Source of the DNA: CAZDQL01 sp964507325
GTDB lineage: Bacteria; Planctomycetota; UBA1135; GCA-002686595
Assembly (NCBI GenBank): GCA_964507325.1
Contig: CAZDQL010000041.1
Location: 1 to 52,315, forward strand
Direction: 5' to 3'
Length of the DNA: 52,315 nucleotides
Shown: one piece after another, positions 31,916-41,400 of the stretch
How positions within the stretch are numbered: the first letter of the stretch is position 1
Layout: each line of letters starts with the position of its first letter
Notes under the pieces: generated by a model
Seen by the model: the letters and a program-made list of their open reading frames with translations, nothing else
Told to the model about the DNA's origin: nothing
Databases searched by the model: none
Translations under genes and position numbers: made by a program

Positions 31916-34468
31916 TCAGTCGCCAGTGGCGTACGCCCAGGTGGGTCCGATCCGGATCTCGTCGATCAGGTAGTTGCCCTGACCCCAACCCTGGATGTTG
32001 ATCAGGAGCTCGTCATCGACACCCGCGTCCGCCGTGACCGAGTGGTCGGCGGTCACCACGCCGGGTTCGGCGCCCAGGGACGGGTTGATCCACATGTACA
32101 TGTCGTCCGCTGCGCCGAAGTCGAAGCGCACCACGATGAAGTAGGTCTCGTAGGAGTCCATGAAGATCCCCGAGCCGTCGTTCTCGAACGCGAACTCGCT
32201 GCCCCACCTCTTGCCGATGCCGGGAGCGGTGCCGAACCTCATGAAGGCGTGCCCGTCGGCCCTCGGTTCGCCCCGGAAGAGGTAGCTCAGCCAAACGGTG
32301 GTGCCCCCGGTGCCCATCTCGTCCGCCATGTCACGGCGGATGTCGACGGAGGGGTTGTCGGTTGCGGGGTGCACTCGGAGGGCGCCGCCGCTGGTCGGCA
32401 GGTTCGAGTACGTCAGGTTGGTGGCGTCGGTCGCGATGAGCCCGTTGGCGCTGGTCACGTTCCAGCCCCCGCTCTCCCACCCCTCGCCCCCATCCTGGCC
32501 GCGAATGCTCTCTCCGGGGGAGTAATCGAAGGGTTCGTGGGCCTGCACACGAACGATGCCGTCTCCGGCGGAACCCAGCACCGAGCCAGCCGCGGCGCTC
32601 TCACCGGCCTTGTTGAAGGCTGTCACCCAGTAGAAGTAGGGCGTGTTCACCGTCACGTCGGTGTCCGTGTAGGACTCATCGACGGCGATCTCGGCCACCT
32701 GGGTTGCGCTGCCCAGATCGTCACTGGCGAAGCGCAGAACGCGGTACCCGTCCGGGAACCCTGCGCTGCCCTGCCAGGAGATCTCGATCGCGTTGGCGAG
32801 CTCGCTGTCGGTCGCCTCCAGGCCGGCCGGCGCGCCGGGGGCCTGCAGGGTGATCCCCAGCAAGGCGGGGACGAGCGCATCGGCCGAAACGTACCGCGCG
32901 CGGAAGTCGGCGAAACCGTCGGCGGGGTAGGGCCAGGTTTCGTGCTGCCAGGCGTGCTCGGCCATGGCGGGCAGACGAATGCGCACCCGGTCGAGGTGAA
33001 TCGAGGCGGGCACTTCCCAGGTGCAAAGCATGCCGCCGGTCACGAGTGAGTGGGCCGCCGGGGTGTCGAACTCGTCCCAGTCGACCGCGTCGTAGGAGAA
33101 GCCGAAACCCGTGAAGCCGTCGGTCCCGGTGCGGAACGTGTTCCAGTCGTCGTGCACCTGCTGCTGGGTGCGGGCGACGCCCGTGCCAACGATGTAGAGC
33201 GGGCTCCAGGTCGAGTTCAGGAGCGGCCAGCCGGTGTCGAGATAGCCGTAGATGTCGCTGGCGCTGAACTGCTTGGTGTAGAAGCAGACGATCGTCTCCT
33301 CCTCCCGACCGGTCAAGCCGCCGGCTGCGGCAGCGTTGGGGCCATTCCAGAACATCAGTTGCACGTCCGCGTCCACCTCGCGCAGGATGTCGAGCACGAT
33401 GGCCGCGTTGTCGGGGCTGGTCCCGCCCTCGCCCAGGACCGGCCCCATGTGGTAGTAGGGCAAGTCCCCGGCCGGGTAGCCCGCGGCGAACTGGGCGTAG
33501 GAGCGCTCGGTGAAGATCGCGATGGACTTCCAGTAGTCCGGGTCGGAAGCGTCCACCCCACTGCCCGCCGAATCCACGTAGCCGTCGAGGTCCTCCGGGT
33601 TTCCCGAGCCGAAGTCGACCCCCTCCTCCGTGTACGCCTCCTGCACCCAATTGGGGTGGCCTCCGGGACCGTCGAAGTCGTTCTGCAGCGCGTGGCGCAT
33701 GGTGGAGAAGCCCTCGGTGGTCTCGTTGTGGGGAAAGAGGTAGACGCCCCGCCCCGCCGCGTAAGCGATCAGTCCGTCGATCTCGGCCTGGGTGTAGAGA
33801 CGCTGGCTCTCCCGGTCCGCGGCGGGGATGCCCGCAGTGGAGCTCATGGCCGAACCGATCCACTGCGGTTCGCCGGTGTGCAGGCAGAGATGCCGAACCT
33901 TGTAGAACCGGCACAGATCCACGAACTTCCGCAGCTCGGCGATGGAGTGCCAGTGGTTCTTGACGTCGACCATGAGGGCCCGCTGCGACTTGAAGGGCGA
34001 GTCCTCGATCGTCATGCGCGGGACGATCAGGTGGCCACCGCTCGGAATGACGGCCTGGACGAGGGAGATGGCCCCCGCGAACAGCCCGTCGACTCCGGTC
34101 GCCTCGATCGAGACGTGGCTCGAGACCGTCAACCGGTACCCTTCACCGTCCAGGGAGGGATCGGTGATCAGGCGGAGCTCGACGTCGCCGGCGCCCGAGC
34201 TCGATCCGGAGGCCACCGCTGGCGCCAGTCCGTAGATCCGGTCCAGGTCGCCGGACAGCAGCTCGGCCGCGCCCTGAGCGGAGGGATCGCCGTAGTAGAT
34301 GGTGCTGCCGGAGTGCAGCGTGGCCCGACCCCTCTCCATGGTCATGGTCGTGGGCGACGGGACGATCGCGGGCGGCGCATAGGCTCTCAGCCGTAGATCG
34401 GATGACCAACACGATCCGGCCAGAACCAGGCAGCCGGTCACGAGAGCGAGGCGGGCACTACTGAGCAT
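31916..34468 (-). CDS. GH20-like (beta-hexosaminidase-type) lipoprotein, unusual active site
   Basis: 850 residues. The ATG at 34468 has AGGAAGGG upstream and opens a lipoprotein-like signal (VLAGSC, Cys20). Residues about 40-150 are the GH20 N-terminal domain (IYGLAPAV, GEGYRLTVSSHVSIEATGVDGLFAGAISLVQ), and the barrel begins near DSPFKSQRALMVDVKNHWHS. The canonical H-x-G-x-D-E catalytic motif should lie near residue 340; instead it reads HMGPVLGEGG (His340, Glu347), with no adjacent Asp-Glu pair. FW and YTKQF segments follow. A fibronectin type III domain (about 540-626) and a jelly-roll-like C-terminal domain beginning EPFDYSPGE (about 630-850) complete it. Family enzymes remove terminal GlcNAc or GalNAc. 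Here specificity or mechanism may differ. Gene lies downstream of the S9 peptidase gene with a hairpin between. Confidence 0.83.
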   Translation of the reverse strand: MLSSARLALVTGCLVLAGSCWSSDLRLRAYAPPAIVPSPTTMTMERGRATLHSGSTIYYGDPSAQGAAELLSGDLDRIYGLAPAVASGSSSGAGDVELRLITDPSLDGEGYRLTVSSHVSIEATGVDGLFAGAISLVQAVIPSGGHLIVPRMTIEDSPFKSQRALMVDVKNHWHSIAELRKFVDLCRFYKVRHLCLHTGEPQWIGSAMSSTAGIPAADRESQRLYTQAEIDGLIAYAAGRGVYLFPHNETTEGFSTMRHALQNDFDGPGGHPNWVQEAYTEEGVDFGSGNPEDLDGYVDSAGSGVDASDPDYWKSIAIFTERSYAQFAAGYPAGDLPYYHMGPVLGEGGTSPDNAAIVLDILREVDADVQLMFWNGPNAAAAGGLTGREEETIVCFYTKQFSASDIYGYLDTGWPLLNSTWSPLYIVGTGVARTQQQVHDDWNTFRTGTDGFTGFGFSYDAVDWDEFDTPAAHSLVTGGMLCTWEVPASIHLDRVRIRLPAMAEHAWQHETWPYPADGFADFRARYVSADALVPALLGITLQAPGAPAGLEATDSELANAIEISWQGSAGFPDGYRVLRFASDDLGSATQVAEIAVDESYTDTDVTVNTPYFYWVTAFNKAGESAAAGSVLGSAGDGIVRVQAHEPFDYSPGESIRGQDGGEGWESGGWNVTSANGLIATDATNLTYSNLPTSGGALRVHPATDNPSVDIRRDMADEMGTGGTTVWLSYLFRGEPRADGHAFMRFGTAPGIGKRWGSEFAFENDGSGIFMDSYETYFIVVRFDFGAADDMYMWINPSLGAEPGVVTADHSVTADAGVDDELLINIQGWGQGNYLIDEIRIGPTWAYATGD

Positions 34469-34587
34469 CGATCCAGTCCCTTCCTGCGTGGCTGCCTGCA
34501 TCATCCATTGTCACTCTGCAACCTGCCTCTCGGTCGCTTCGCTCGGGTGAGGTCAGATGGTGGGCCGGCTCCTTACGACCCGAGAGG

Positions 34588-34624
34588 ATGACACGGGTCG
34601 CGGCTGATGGCGCCCAAGTGTCAT
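34588..34624 (-). terminator. Imperfect hairpin after the second S9 peptidase gene
   Basis: ATGACAC (34588-34594) pairs with GTGTCAT (34618-34624); inside, GGG-T-CGC pairs with GCG-CCC, leaving small bulges. It lies 46 bases past the S9 peptidase stop (34671, minus strand) and before the GH20-like gene start, fitting a terminator or attenuator. Confidence 0.4.
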
Positions 34625-34670
34625 TGGCCCCCTCTGATCCGAGTCCGCATCCCCGGACCATGCGCCTCGC

Positions 34671-37133
34671 TCAATCACCCTCTCCGGACTCGGCGTTCTT
34701 CACATACTTGTCGAACCACGTGATCTGCTCCCACAGCACGTGCTCGATGCTCTCGACGGCCCGGTAGCCGTGATCCTCGAAGGGCAGCAGGACCAGGCGG
34801 GCGATGCCCCCCGAGCCGCGCACCGCCTCGAAAAAGACCTCGGACTGGATGGTCAGGGTGCCGGGGTTGGCGTCCTCCATGCCGTGGATCACGAGCACGG
34901 GCTCGTCGACCTGGTCGGCGAAGAAGGTCGGTGAGAGCTCGATGTAGACGTCGCGGGCCTCGAAGAGCGAGCGCCGCTCCGACTGGAAGCCGAAGGGCTG
35001 CATCGTCTTGTTGTGGGAGCCGCTGCGGGCGATGCCGGCCCGGAACAGGTCGGTGTGGGCCAAGAGGTTGGCCACCATCAGCCCGCCGTGGCTGTGCCCG
35101 ATGATCCCGATGCGCTCCGGATCGGCCACGCCGATCTCGACCGCCTTGGCCACCGCCGCCTCGGCGTCGGCCACGAGCTGGGGCACGAAGGTGTCGTAGG
35201 TGGTTTCGGGATCTCCGATCATGGGCATGGCGGTGCTGTTGAGCACGGCATAGCCCTGGAGCAGGAAGAAGAGGTGCGAGGCGCCGTAGATGCGGCTGAA
35301 GCGCTGCGTGGAGCCGCGCACCTGACCGGCGGTGGACGGGTCGGAGAACTCCAGGGGATAGGCGTACAGCACCGTCGGCAGGCGCGTGCCCTCTTGGTAG
35401 CCGGGGGGAAGCTGCAGCTCGAAGCTCAACGGCACGCCGTCCTCTCGCTGGTAGCGCACGAGACGCTTCTCGATCTGGCGCAGCTGGGGAGTCGGGTCCT
35501 CGAAGCGGGTGATGGGCTGCCTGGTGGAAGCCCGGGTGGCCTCGCCCTCGGCAGCCTCCAGCGTGCCGCCCAGCGTGACGAGGTGGTAGTTGGGCACGTC
35601 CAGCGCGGACTCCGAGCGCAGCACGAAACGGTCCTCACCACCGGCGAAGGCGACGAATCTCTCGTAGCGATCCCGCCTGCAGCGGAATAGGCGCTCGACC
35701 TCGCCGGTCTGCATGCTGCGCAGGTCGAGGAAGGGCCGATCGCCCTGCTTGGTGCCGCCGCTTCCAGAGAAATAGACCGCGTCTCCCCTCTGATGCAGCA
35801 CCCACTCGCCGTTGGGGAGCTGGCGATGCTCGGGAGAGCCTGGCGAGGCGTAACGGTCCCCCTCGTTCAAATCGAACCACAGGCGCGCAGTGCCCTCGTC
35901 GACGTCGAGCAGCCAGGTGTACCTCCAACGGCGTATGCGCTCGCGTTGACCGAGCATGAGCGTACCCCCCTCTGCACCCCAGCCGCTCTGCCAGCTCACG
36001 ATGCGGTGCTCCGCCTTGAAGACCTCCTCCGGCTTCCCGGTGAAGGGCGCCTCCAGGCGCATCAGTCGGTCGCGGTGAGGCACCTCGGCCACGGGGTTGC
36101 CGCCGTCCAGCGCCTCGACCCAGAAGAGCGTGTGCGGAGCCGTGGCGCGCCACGCAACCCCACGCGGGCCCACTCGTACGCCGTGGGTAGGAACCTCGTC
36201 GGCCAGCGGAAGGGATGCGATGGTCGCGATGCGCTCAGCGGTCGCATCCCACACCTCGATCTCCCTGGCGAAGCGCCCATGTCGCACCGCGTGGGACCAC
36301 GGTCCAACCAGGCGTTCCACCAACAGGTAGTTGCCGTCGGGAGAGAACCTGGCGGTCGCGTAGACCGCGGGCTCACCCAGAGGCTCCACGCTGCCCTTCT
36401 GGGGATCCACGACCACGAGCTCGCAAGTGGTGTAGTAGGTGAAGAGGGCATCGTCATGGGCCGTCTCGAGCAGATTGCGCGACTCGTAGGTGGAGCGGGC
36501 CCGGGCACCCTCCCCAGCGAGGATCTTCGGTCCCGCCGGGATGGCGGGCGGCTGGGGCGGAGATCCGCGCTTCGGAATCCGGCGCACCAGAAGGCGCTCC
36601 TGGTCGGGCATCCAGCGCACTCCGCTGCCCAGCAGCTGGTTGACCGCCACCCCCTCGATCTTCTTCAGGTCGCCTCGGATCGAGCCCACCCACAGACCCA
36701 GGTGGTCGGCGTGTCGGGTGGTCAGCGCGAAGCGCTTGCCGTCGACGGCCCAGCTCACTGAGAGCACTTCGACGTCCGCGGGCAGAGCGAGTCGTGTCTC
36801 CGCCCCGCCTTCGACCGCGACGAGTCTCGGAGAGGTCGCCCCGTGGCGTCCGTGGGTGCTGTTGGTCTTCGGATCGACCCGCATGCCGGCGAGCGTATGC
36901 TTGGTCGCCCCCATCTCGGCCAGTGGCGGGTAGGAGACGGGATCGGCGAGCATGAGGTGCTTCCCCGTCGGTGCGGTCCAGACCGAGGGCAGCCGCGGAG
37001 CGTGGAGGACCTGCATCACCTCCTCGGGGGGGTGGCGCCACCCGGTTTCCGACTGCTGGGCCGTACTCGCGGCCACGACGGTCGGCGCCAGCGTCAACAG
37101 GACGACGATGAGGACGGTCAAGACTCGAGACAT
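34671..37133 (-). CDS. Exported S9 peptidase, glutamyl-peptidase-like (S9D)
   Basis: 820 residues with signal peptide MSRVLTVLIVVLLTLAPTVVAA. Residues about 30-560 form the regulatory beta-propeller (RLPSVWTAPTGKHLML, VSWAVDGKRFALTTRHADHLGLW, ARFSPDGNYLLVERL). The hydrolase domain follows: PLSFELQLPPGYQEGTRLP, Ser681 in IIGHSHGGLM, Asp in HGMEDANPGT and His in FEDHGYRA, giving a complete Ser-Asp-His triad. The ANPGT signature and length match the S9D branch, which trims short peptides after Glu. Unlike the S9 peptidase at 18602, all catalytic residues are present, so activity is expected in the periplasm. It stands in the same orientation between the GH43-like gene (199 bases upstream) and the GH20-like gene (202 bases downstream). 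A GATATC-centred palindrome lies about 50 bases upstream. Confidence 0.9.
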   Translation of the reverse strand: MSRVLTVLIVVLLTLAPTVVAASTAQQSETGWRHPPEEVMQVLHAPRLPSVWTAPTGKHLMLADPVSYPPLAEMGATKHTLAGMRVDPKTNSTHGRHGATSPRLVAVEGGAETRLALPADVEVLSVSWAVDGKRFALTTRHADHLGLWVGSIRGDLKKIEGVAVNQLLGSGVRWMPDQERLLVRRIPKRGSPPQPPAIPAGPKILAGEGARARSTYESRNLLETAHDDALFTYYTTCELVVVDPQKGSVEPLGEPAVYATARFSPDGNYLLVERLVGPWSHAVRHGRFAREIEVWDATAERIATIASLPLADEVPTHGVRVGPRGVAWRATAPHTLFWVEALDGGNPVAEVPHRDRLMRLEAPFTGKPEEVFKAEHRIVSWQSGWGAEGGTLMLGQRERIRRWRYTWLLDVDEGTARLWFDLNEGDRYASPGSPEHRQLPNGEWVLHQRGDAVYFSGSGGTKQGDRPFLDLRSMQTGEVERLFRCRRDRYERFVAFAGGEDRFVLRSESALDVPNYHLVTLGGTLEAAEGEATRASTRQPITRFEDPTPQLRQIEKRLVRYQREDGVPLSFELQLPPGYQEGTRLPTVLYAYPLEFSDPSTAGQVRGSTQRFSRIYGASHLFFLLQGYAVLNSTAMPMIGDPETTYDTFVPQLVADAEAAVAKAVEIGVADPERIGIIGHSHGGLMVANLLAHTDLFRAGIARSGSHNKTMQPFGFQSERRSLFEARDVYIELSPTFFADQVDEPVLVIHGMEDANPGTLTIQSEVFFEAVRGSGGIARLVLLPFEDHGYRAVESIEHVLWEQITWFDKYVKNAESGEGD

Positions 37134-37182
37134 CGAACTTCCCCGCGGGTCATGGCGCGCCGTCGAGGATCCAAACAGCGCA

Positions 37183-37192
37183 ACCGATATCG
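37183..37192. promoter_or_regulatory. Ten-base palindrome upstream of the S9D gene
   Basis: CCGATATCGG is a perfect palindrome 50 bases before the S9D peptidase start (minus strand), in a 199-base gap that is less GC-rich than its surroundings. It could be an operator half-site pair; no other support. Confidence 0.25.
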
Positions 37193-37332
37193 GATTGGAA
37201 CCAGATGAGCCTTCCGGCTCGGCTTCTGCGACCGAGACAACCTACGTAGACCCGTGCAGGGGGTCAACGAGCGCACTCCTCAGAAGCCGAACGTGGTGGT
37301 CAGTACACGGGACTCGAACATCCGCCTCTGCG

Positions 37333-38454
37333 CTAGCGAACGAGAGCCGACTCCGGCGGCCGCAGCGGCAGCTCGAGCCAGGCCAGACCGATGTGGCGCC
37401 GCATGTGGCTGACGCTGTCGCCACCGGGCGCGTCGTACAGGATCGCGAGTCTGTCTCCCTTGCGAACCACGCTGGGAAGGCCGATGCAGTCGGTGGACCA
37501 GGTGCAGTTCCGACCGTCCAGCACGACCGCGCGATCGCGGGCGCTCCACCGGTCGAGGTCGCGCGACCAGTAGACCCAGATCGCGTCGGTGTACTCCCCG
37601 CGCTCGTCCACCCCGATGTGGTTCGTGAACAGGAACCAGGTGTCGTTCGCCGGTTCGTAGTACAGGCTCGAGTTCTCGATCTGCTCCTCGAGGGGAACGA
37701 TCGGCTCGGGATCCACGGTCCAGGGGCCGTCCAGGTCCTGCGTGCGAGCGAGGCCCAGAGTGCGTTGGGTGATCGACCCGGCGTGGATCGAGGCGCTGAA
37801 GAACATCGTCCACCCGCCGTCGGTCGCCACCACGTGCCCGGGGCTGGCCGTGCTCGCGTAGTAGCTGTCGGGGCGCGGGCGGAAGGGGACGACGTCGTAG
37901 CGCTTGCGCCACGGTCCGCGGGGCGAGTCCCCCTCGGCCTTCAGCGTCAGGTACGGGAACATCGGTACGAAATCGGGCGCCGGCGTGACGTTGGGCGTAC
38001 CGAGGTAGAAGAGGTGCCAGCGCTCGCCCTCGCGATAGGTCACCCCGTATGAGGCGGAGCGCGCATCCGGGCTGCCGGGAGCGCCGAAGTCCAGCACGGG
38101 CCCGTGCTTCTCCCATCGAACGAGATCGCGGCTCGTGGCGAGGCAGGCCAGCCAGCCCTGCGCGCCGGCACCGTCGTAGTGCATGTAGTAGGTCCCGCCG
38201 TCCTCCCAGACCCAGACGTCACGGGCGCCGAGCCGGTCGCAGTCGCCCGGGTCGTCGCCGTAGCGCAGCACGACACCCTGGTCGCGGGCCTCCATCCGCA
38301 ACGCCGCTCCCGGGCGGCCGTCGGGATAGAGCGTCGGCTCCACCGGCACGGGCATGGAGCCCTTTGCAGGCGCGCGGCAACCGGCCAGTCCCACCGCTAG
38401 GGCGAGTGCGACGACCGAGTAGAGCCGCAAGGTGAGGGGAGTCGGGTTCTTCAT
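37333..38454 (-). CDS. GH43/GH117-like five-bladed propeller lipoprotein
   Basis: 373 residues. The ATG at 38454 overlaps the upstream stop by four bases (ATGA) and gives a lipoprotein signal (AVGLAGC, Cys26). The body shows the blade pattern of GH43/GH32/GH117-type enzymes: ARDVWVWEDGGTYYMHYDG (about 80-98, with the first Asp a likely base), SYGVTYREGERWHLFYLG, SPGHVVATDGGWTMFFSAS, ENSSLYYEPANDTWFLFTNH and GLPSVVRKGDRLAILYD. Glu in YYEPAND is a candidate acid. Such enzymes cleave arabinose, xylose or anhydrogalactose residues. I cannot separate the families by eye. It is the last gene of the operon with the di-haem protein and the GH106-like enzyme, so it probably works on the same polysaccharide. 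Confidence 0.82.
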   Translation of the reverse strand: MKNPTPLTLRLYSVVALALAVGLAGCRAPAKGSMPVPVEPTLYPDGRPGAALRMEARDQGVVLRYGDDPGDCDRLGARDVWVWEDGGTYYMHYDGAGAQGWLACLATSRDLVRWEKHGPVLDFGAPGSPDARSASYGVTYREGERWHLFYLGTPNVTPAPDFVPMFPYLTLKAEGDSPRGPWRKRYDVVPFRPRPDSYYASTASPGHVVATDGGWTMFFSASIHAGSITQRTLGLARTQDLDGPWTVDPEPIVPLEEQIENSSLYYEPANDTWFLFTNHIGVDERGEYTDAIWVYWSRDLDRWSARDRAVVLDGRNCTWSTDCIGLPSVVRKGDRLAILYDAPGGDSVSHMRRHIGLAWLELPLRPPESALVR

Positions 38455-41400
38455 CGGTCGCTGCTCCTGTCGACCGCCGGTGTCAGCTCCTCGCGCAGGC
38501 GTCCGAGCCGGTCCCGCACGGGTCGCGTCTCGGGCGCGAACGAGCGGTGGAAGGCCGCCAGCTCGGCGCGCTGCGCAGCACTGCGTCGCGTGCGCTCGAT
38601 CGCCAGGATCCCTTCGATCCGGGCGGGGATGTCGACCAGTGGACCGGGGGCGCGCGTCGTGGAGAAGCGCAGTCGCGGGCCCGCCTCCCCCGAGGCTGGT
38701 CCAGACCACGTGAGCTCGAAGGTCAGCGTCGCCCCGGAGGCGAAGCCCACCGGCGGCACCGCCTCGAATACGAGCGCTTGCCGCTCGGTCTCCGAGGAGG
38801 CCGTCCCCCAACCGGTATCGAATCGGCCGTCGACGATGTGCGCAGCGCCGGTCCGCTCCACCGGGAGGGGTGTGTCCGTCGCGCGTAGCTTCAGAGCGAC
38901 CGGTCCCAGCAGGTCGAGCGCGAGGCTCGGGCTCGGCGGGCGCGCGATCCTGCGTCGCCAGACGGGCCGTCGCTCTTCGTCCAGCACGCTCACCACGAAG
39001 TCGCGCAGGCGAGTCTCCAGGCCGCCATCGGTGCGGTTCCAGAGGACGATGCGCTCCAGGCCGCGGGTGGCCCCGAGATCCAGCTCCCACCAGGGGGCGT
39101 GATGCGGGGGCGTGTGCGTCACCGAGTGGCTGCCGAAGTAATCCCCGTCGGTGTTGCCGTCGATCGCCAGGCGCGCCTCTCCGCCCGCCGACGTGCCGGA
39201 TTGCCGCGCTGCGCCGGAGGGGGCGATGTTCTCCTGGCCGTCGAACACCTGCACCTCGGCCAGCGAGAGGTACTCGCCACGGTCGGGGATCTCGATGCGC
39301 ACGAACCTCGCGCGCAGCGGCTCGTCCCCCGCGGGGGCGACGGTGACCCCCAGCTCGAGCAGGGAGAGGTCGCCCACGCTTCCGCCCCCCGGCGGCGGAA
39401 GGAGCTCCAGCCGCATGCCCGTCAGGAGCTCCGATCCCGTGTCCGCGACGACGCTGTACGTCCTGCGAGCAGCGCCCCTGCCGGAAAGCGACACGCAGCC
39501 GTCCTCGTCGATGGGCACCGACTCCCCGCCCGCAGTGCGCGCGGCGTGCGGACCGAGCTCGCTCCAGCCGGCGCTCTTCTCCCAGGCGCGTTGCGCCGCC
39601 TGGAGCTCGGGCGTCGAGGTTCGCAGCTCCCGCTCGAGCCGCTCGACTTCACTCGCCGCCCAGGTGCTCCACTCCTCGCCTTCGAGCTCGAGAGCGAGCC
39701 GCACGGGTCCGATCAACCCCGATGCGGTGGGACCGAGATTGGCGACCTGGTTCGTCACGGTGTAGTGCGGCGCGATGGTGTTCGCTACGCGCACCTCGAT
39801 CGTGTTCCCGCCCGCACGCAAGAGGCCGGTGAGATCGAAGCGGAAGGGCCGCGCCAGTCGCACGCCGGCGGGCCGGTCGTTCACGAGCACCTCGGCCGCG
39901 ACGAGCACCTGGCCGAGATCGAGCCAGGCCGAGCGCTCCGCCTCCGCTGCCGTTAGGTCGAGTCTCTGGCGGTAGACGCCGATGCCGGAGTAGGTCGGCA
40001 GCGCGAACTCGCCCCACTCGCCGGTCTGGATCTCCCCGCCCTCGAGCTCTAGCCCGAGCGGCAGCTCGAAGGCGGCGCCGCCGTAGGCGCCCGGTCGCAT
40101 CCGCAAGCGGATCGCCACCTGCGACACACCGACGGGAGGCTCCTCGACGAACGCGATGCCTTCGGCGACCCGCGCCTCGATCCCATCGACCCAGACTCGG
40201 GCCGGGGCGGTCGTCCTCAGGTGGAGCCGGCGCAGTCCTGGGGGAGCGGCGCAGCGGTACCAGCCGACGCGGGGGTCGGCGGGGGTCTTGACGTCGTAGG
40301 CCAGGTCCCCCACCTCGTCGAAGCACTCGAGGTAGGGCGACGGCAAGTCGATCGCCAACTGGCGGTGGGGCTCGGTGACCGCGCCCACGTTCTTCAGGGG
40401 CTCGTCGCCCCAGGGAGGAACGCCCATGCGTCCGATGACGGTGGCGGCCTGCCACCTGGAATCGTCGAAGCCACGCGCGCTCCAGCCCGGCTCCTCGATC
40501 CCACTGCCCCTCCAGCGGGCGTCCGTGGCGAGGGTCTGCTCCTGGCCGTTCGGGAAGCGCATCTTCAGGACCGCGACCAGCCCGCGCTGCTCCACGACGC
40601 CGAGGTCCGCGTGGACCTGTCCCCAGAGGGCGACGACGTTCTCTCCGGGGTGCAGGTGTCGTGCGACGTCGAAGGTCTCGGGGCGCCTCCAGTTGGCCCA
40701 GGGCCCGATCTCCTCCTCGACCTTGACGCCGTTGACGTAGAGGCGGTAGCCGGTGTACGCGGTGACGACGACGCGCGCTTCGGCGGGAGCCTCGTCGAGT
40801 CGCAGCTGCCGACGCACGTAGCCGGCGGTCGTGTTCCCGCCCCAGATCCACGCGCCCTGGCGCAGGTCCGGAGTGACGACGCCACGCGCGGCGTCCTCCA
40901 TCGAGCTCACCGCGGGGGGCTGGGCCTGGGCGTAGAGCCGGCCCTTGCCCCCGTCGGGCAGGTCGAGCAGCACCGAGTTGACCCCGGCCTGCAGGGGGAG
41001 GTTGCCCAGGGCACCCTCGAAGGGCTGTTCGACGCCGTTCACCCACAGGCGAGCGGCCGAGTTGCGCAGCTCGACCCGTAGACCGAGCCGGCGCGCCGCC
41101 GGCGAGTGCATGCGGGTGAAGAGGAGCTTGCGGCCGGCGGGCAGGTCGATGAAGTTCTGGTCGATCGCCCCGTCGGGATAGCCGCTGTGGCCTCCCCAGG
41201 GCGCCGGACGCGCGAGGCCGATCGTCTTGGAGAACTCGACGGTCTTCCAGTCGAGGACCGCCTCCCCACTGGGGATCCTGGCCCCCGGCTCGACGCGCTC
41301 CGAGGCGCGCAGCACGGCCTGCGTCGCGCCCCCATCTCCCTCGTCGGGCTGGGTGTAGAGCCAATAGGGGCCGATGCCAGCCCGGCACGTCGCCCAGCGG

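Noticed and set aside
37290..37330. Minus-strand GTTCGAGTCCCG followed by ACCACCA, resembling a tRNA 3' end
   Set aside because: The T-stem fails to pair and no complementary 5' acceptor strand lies at the right distance.
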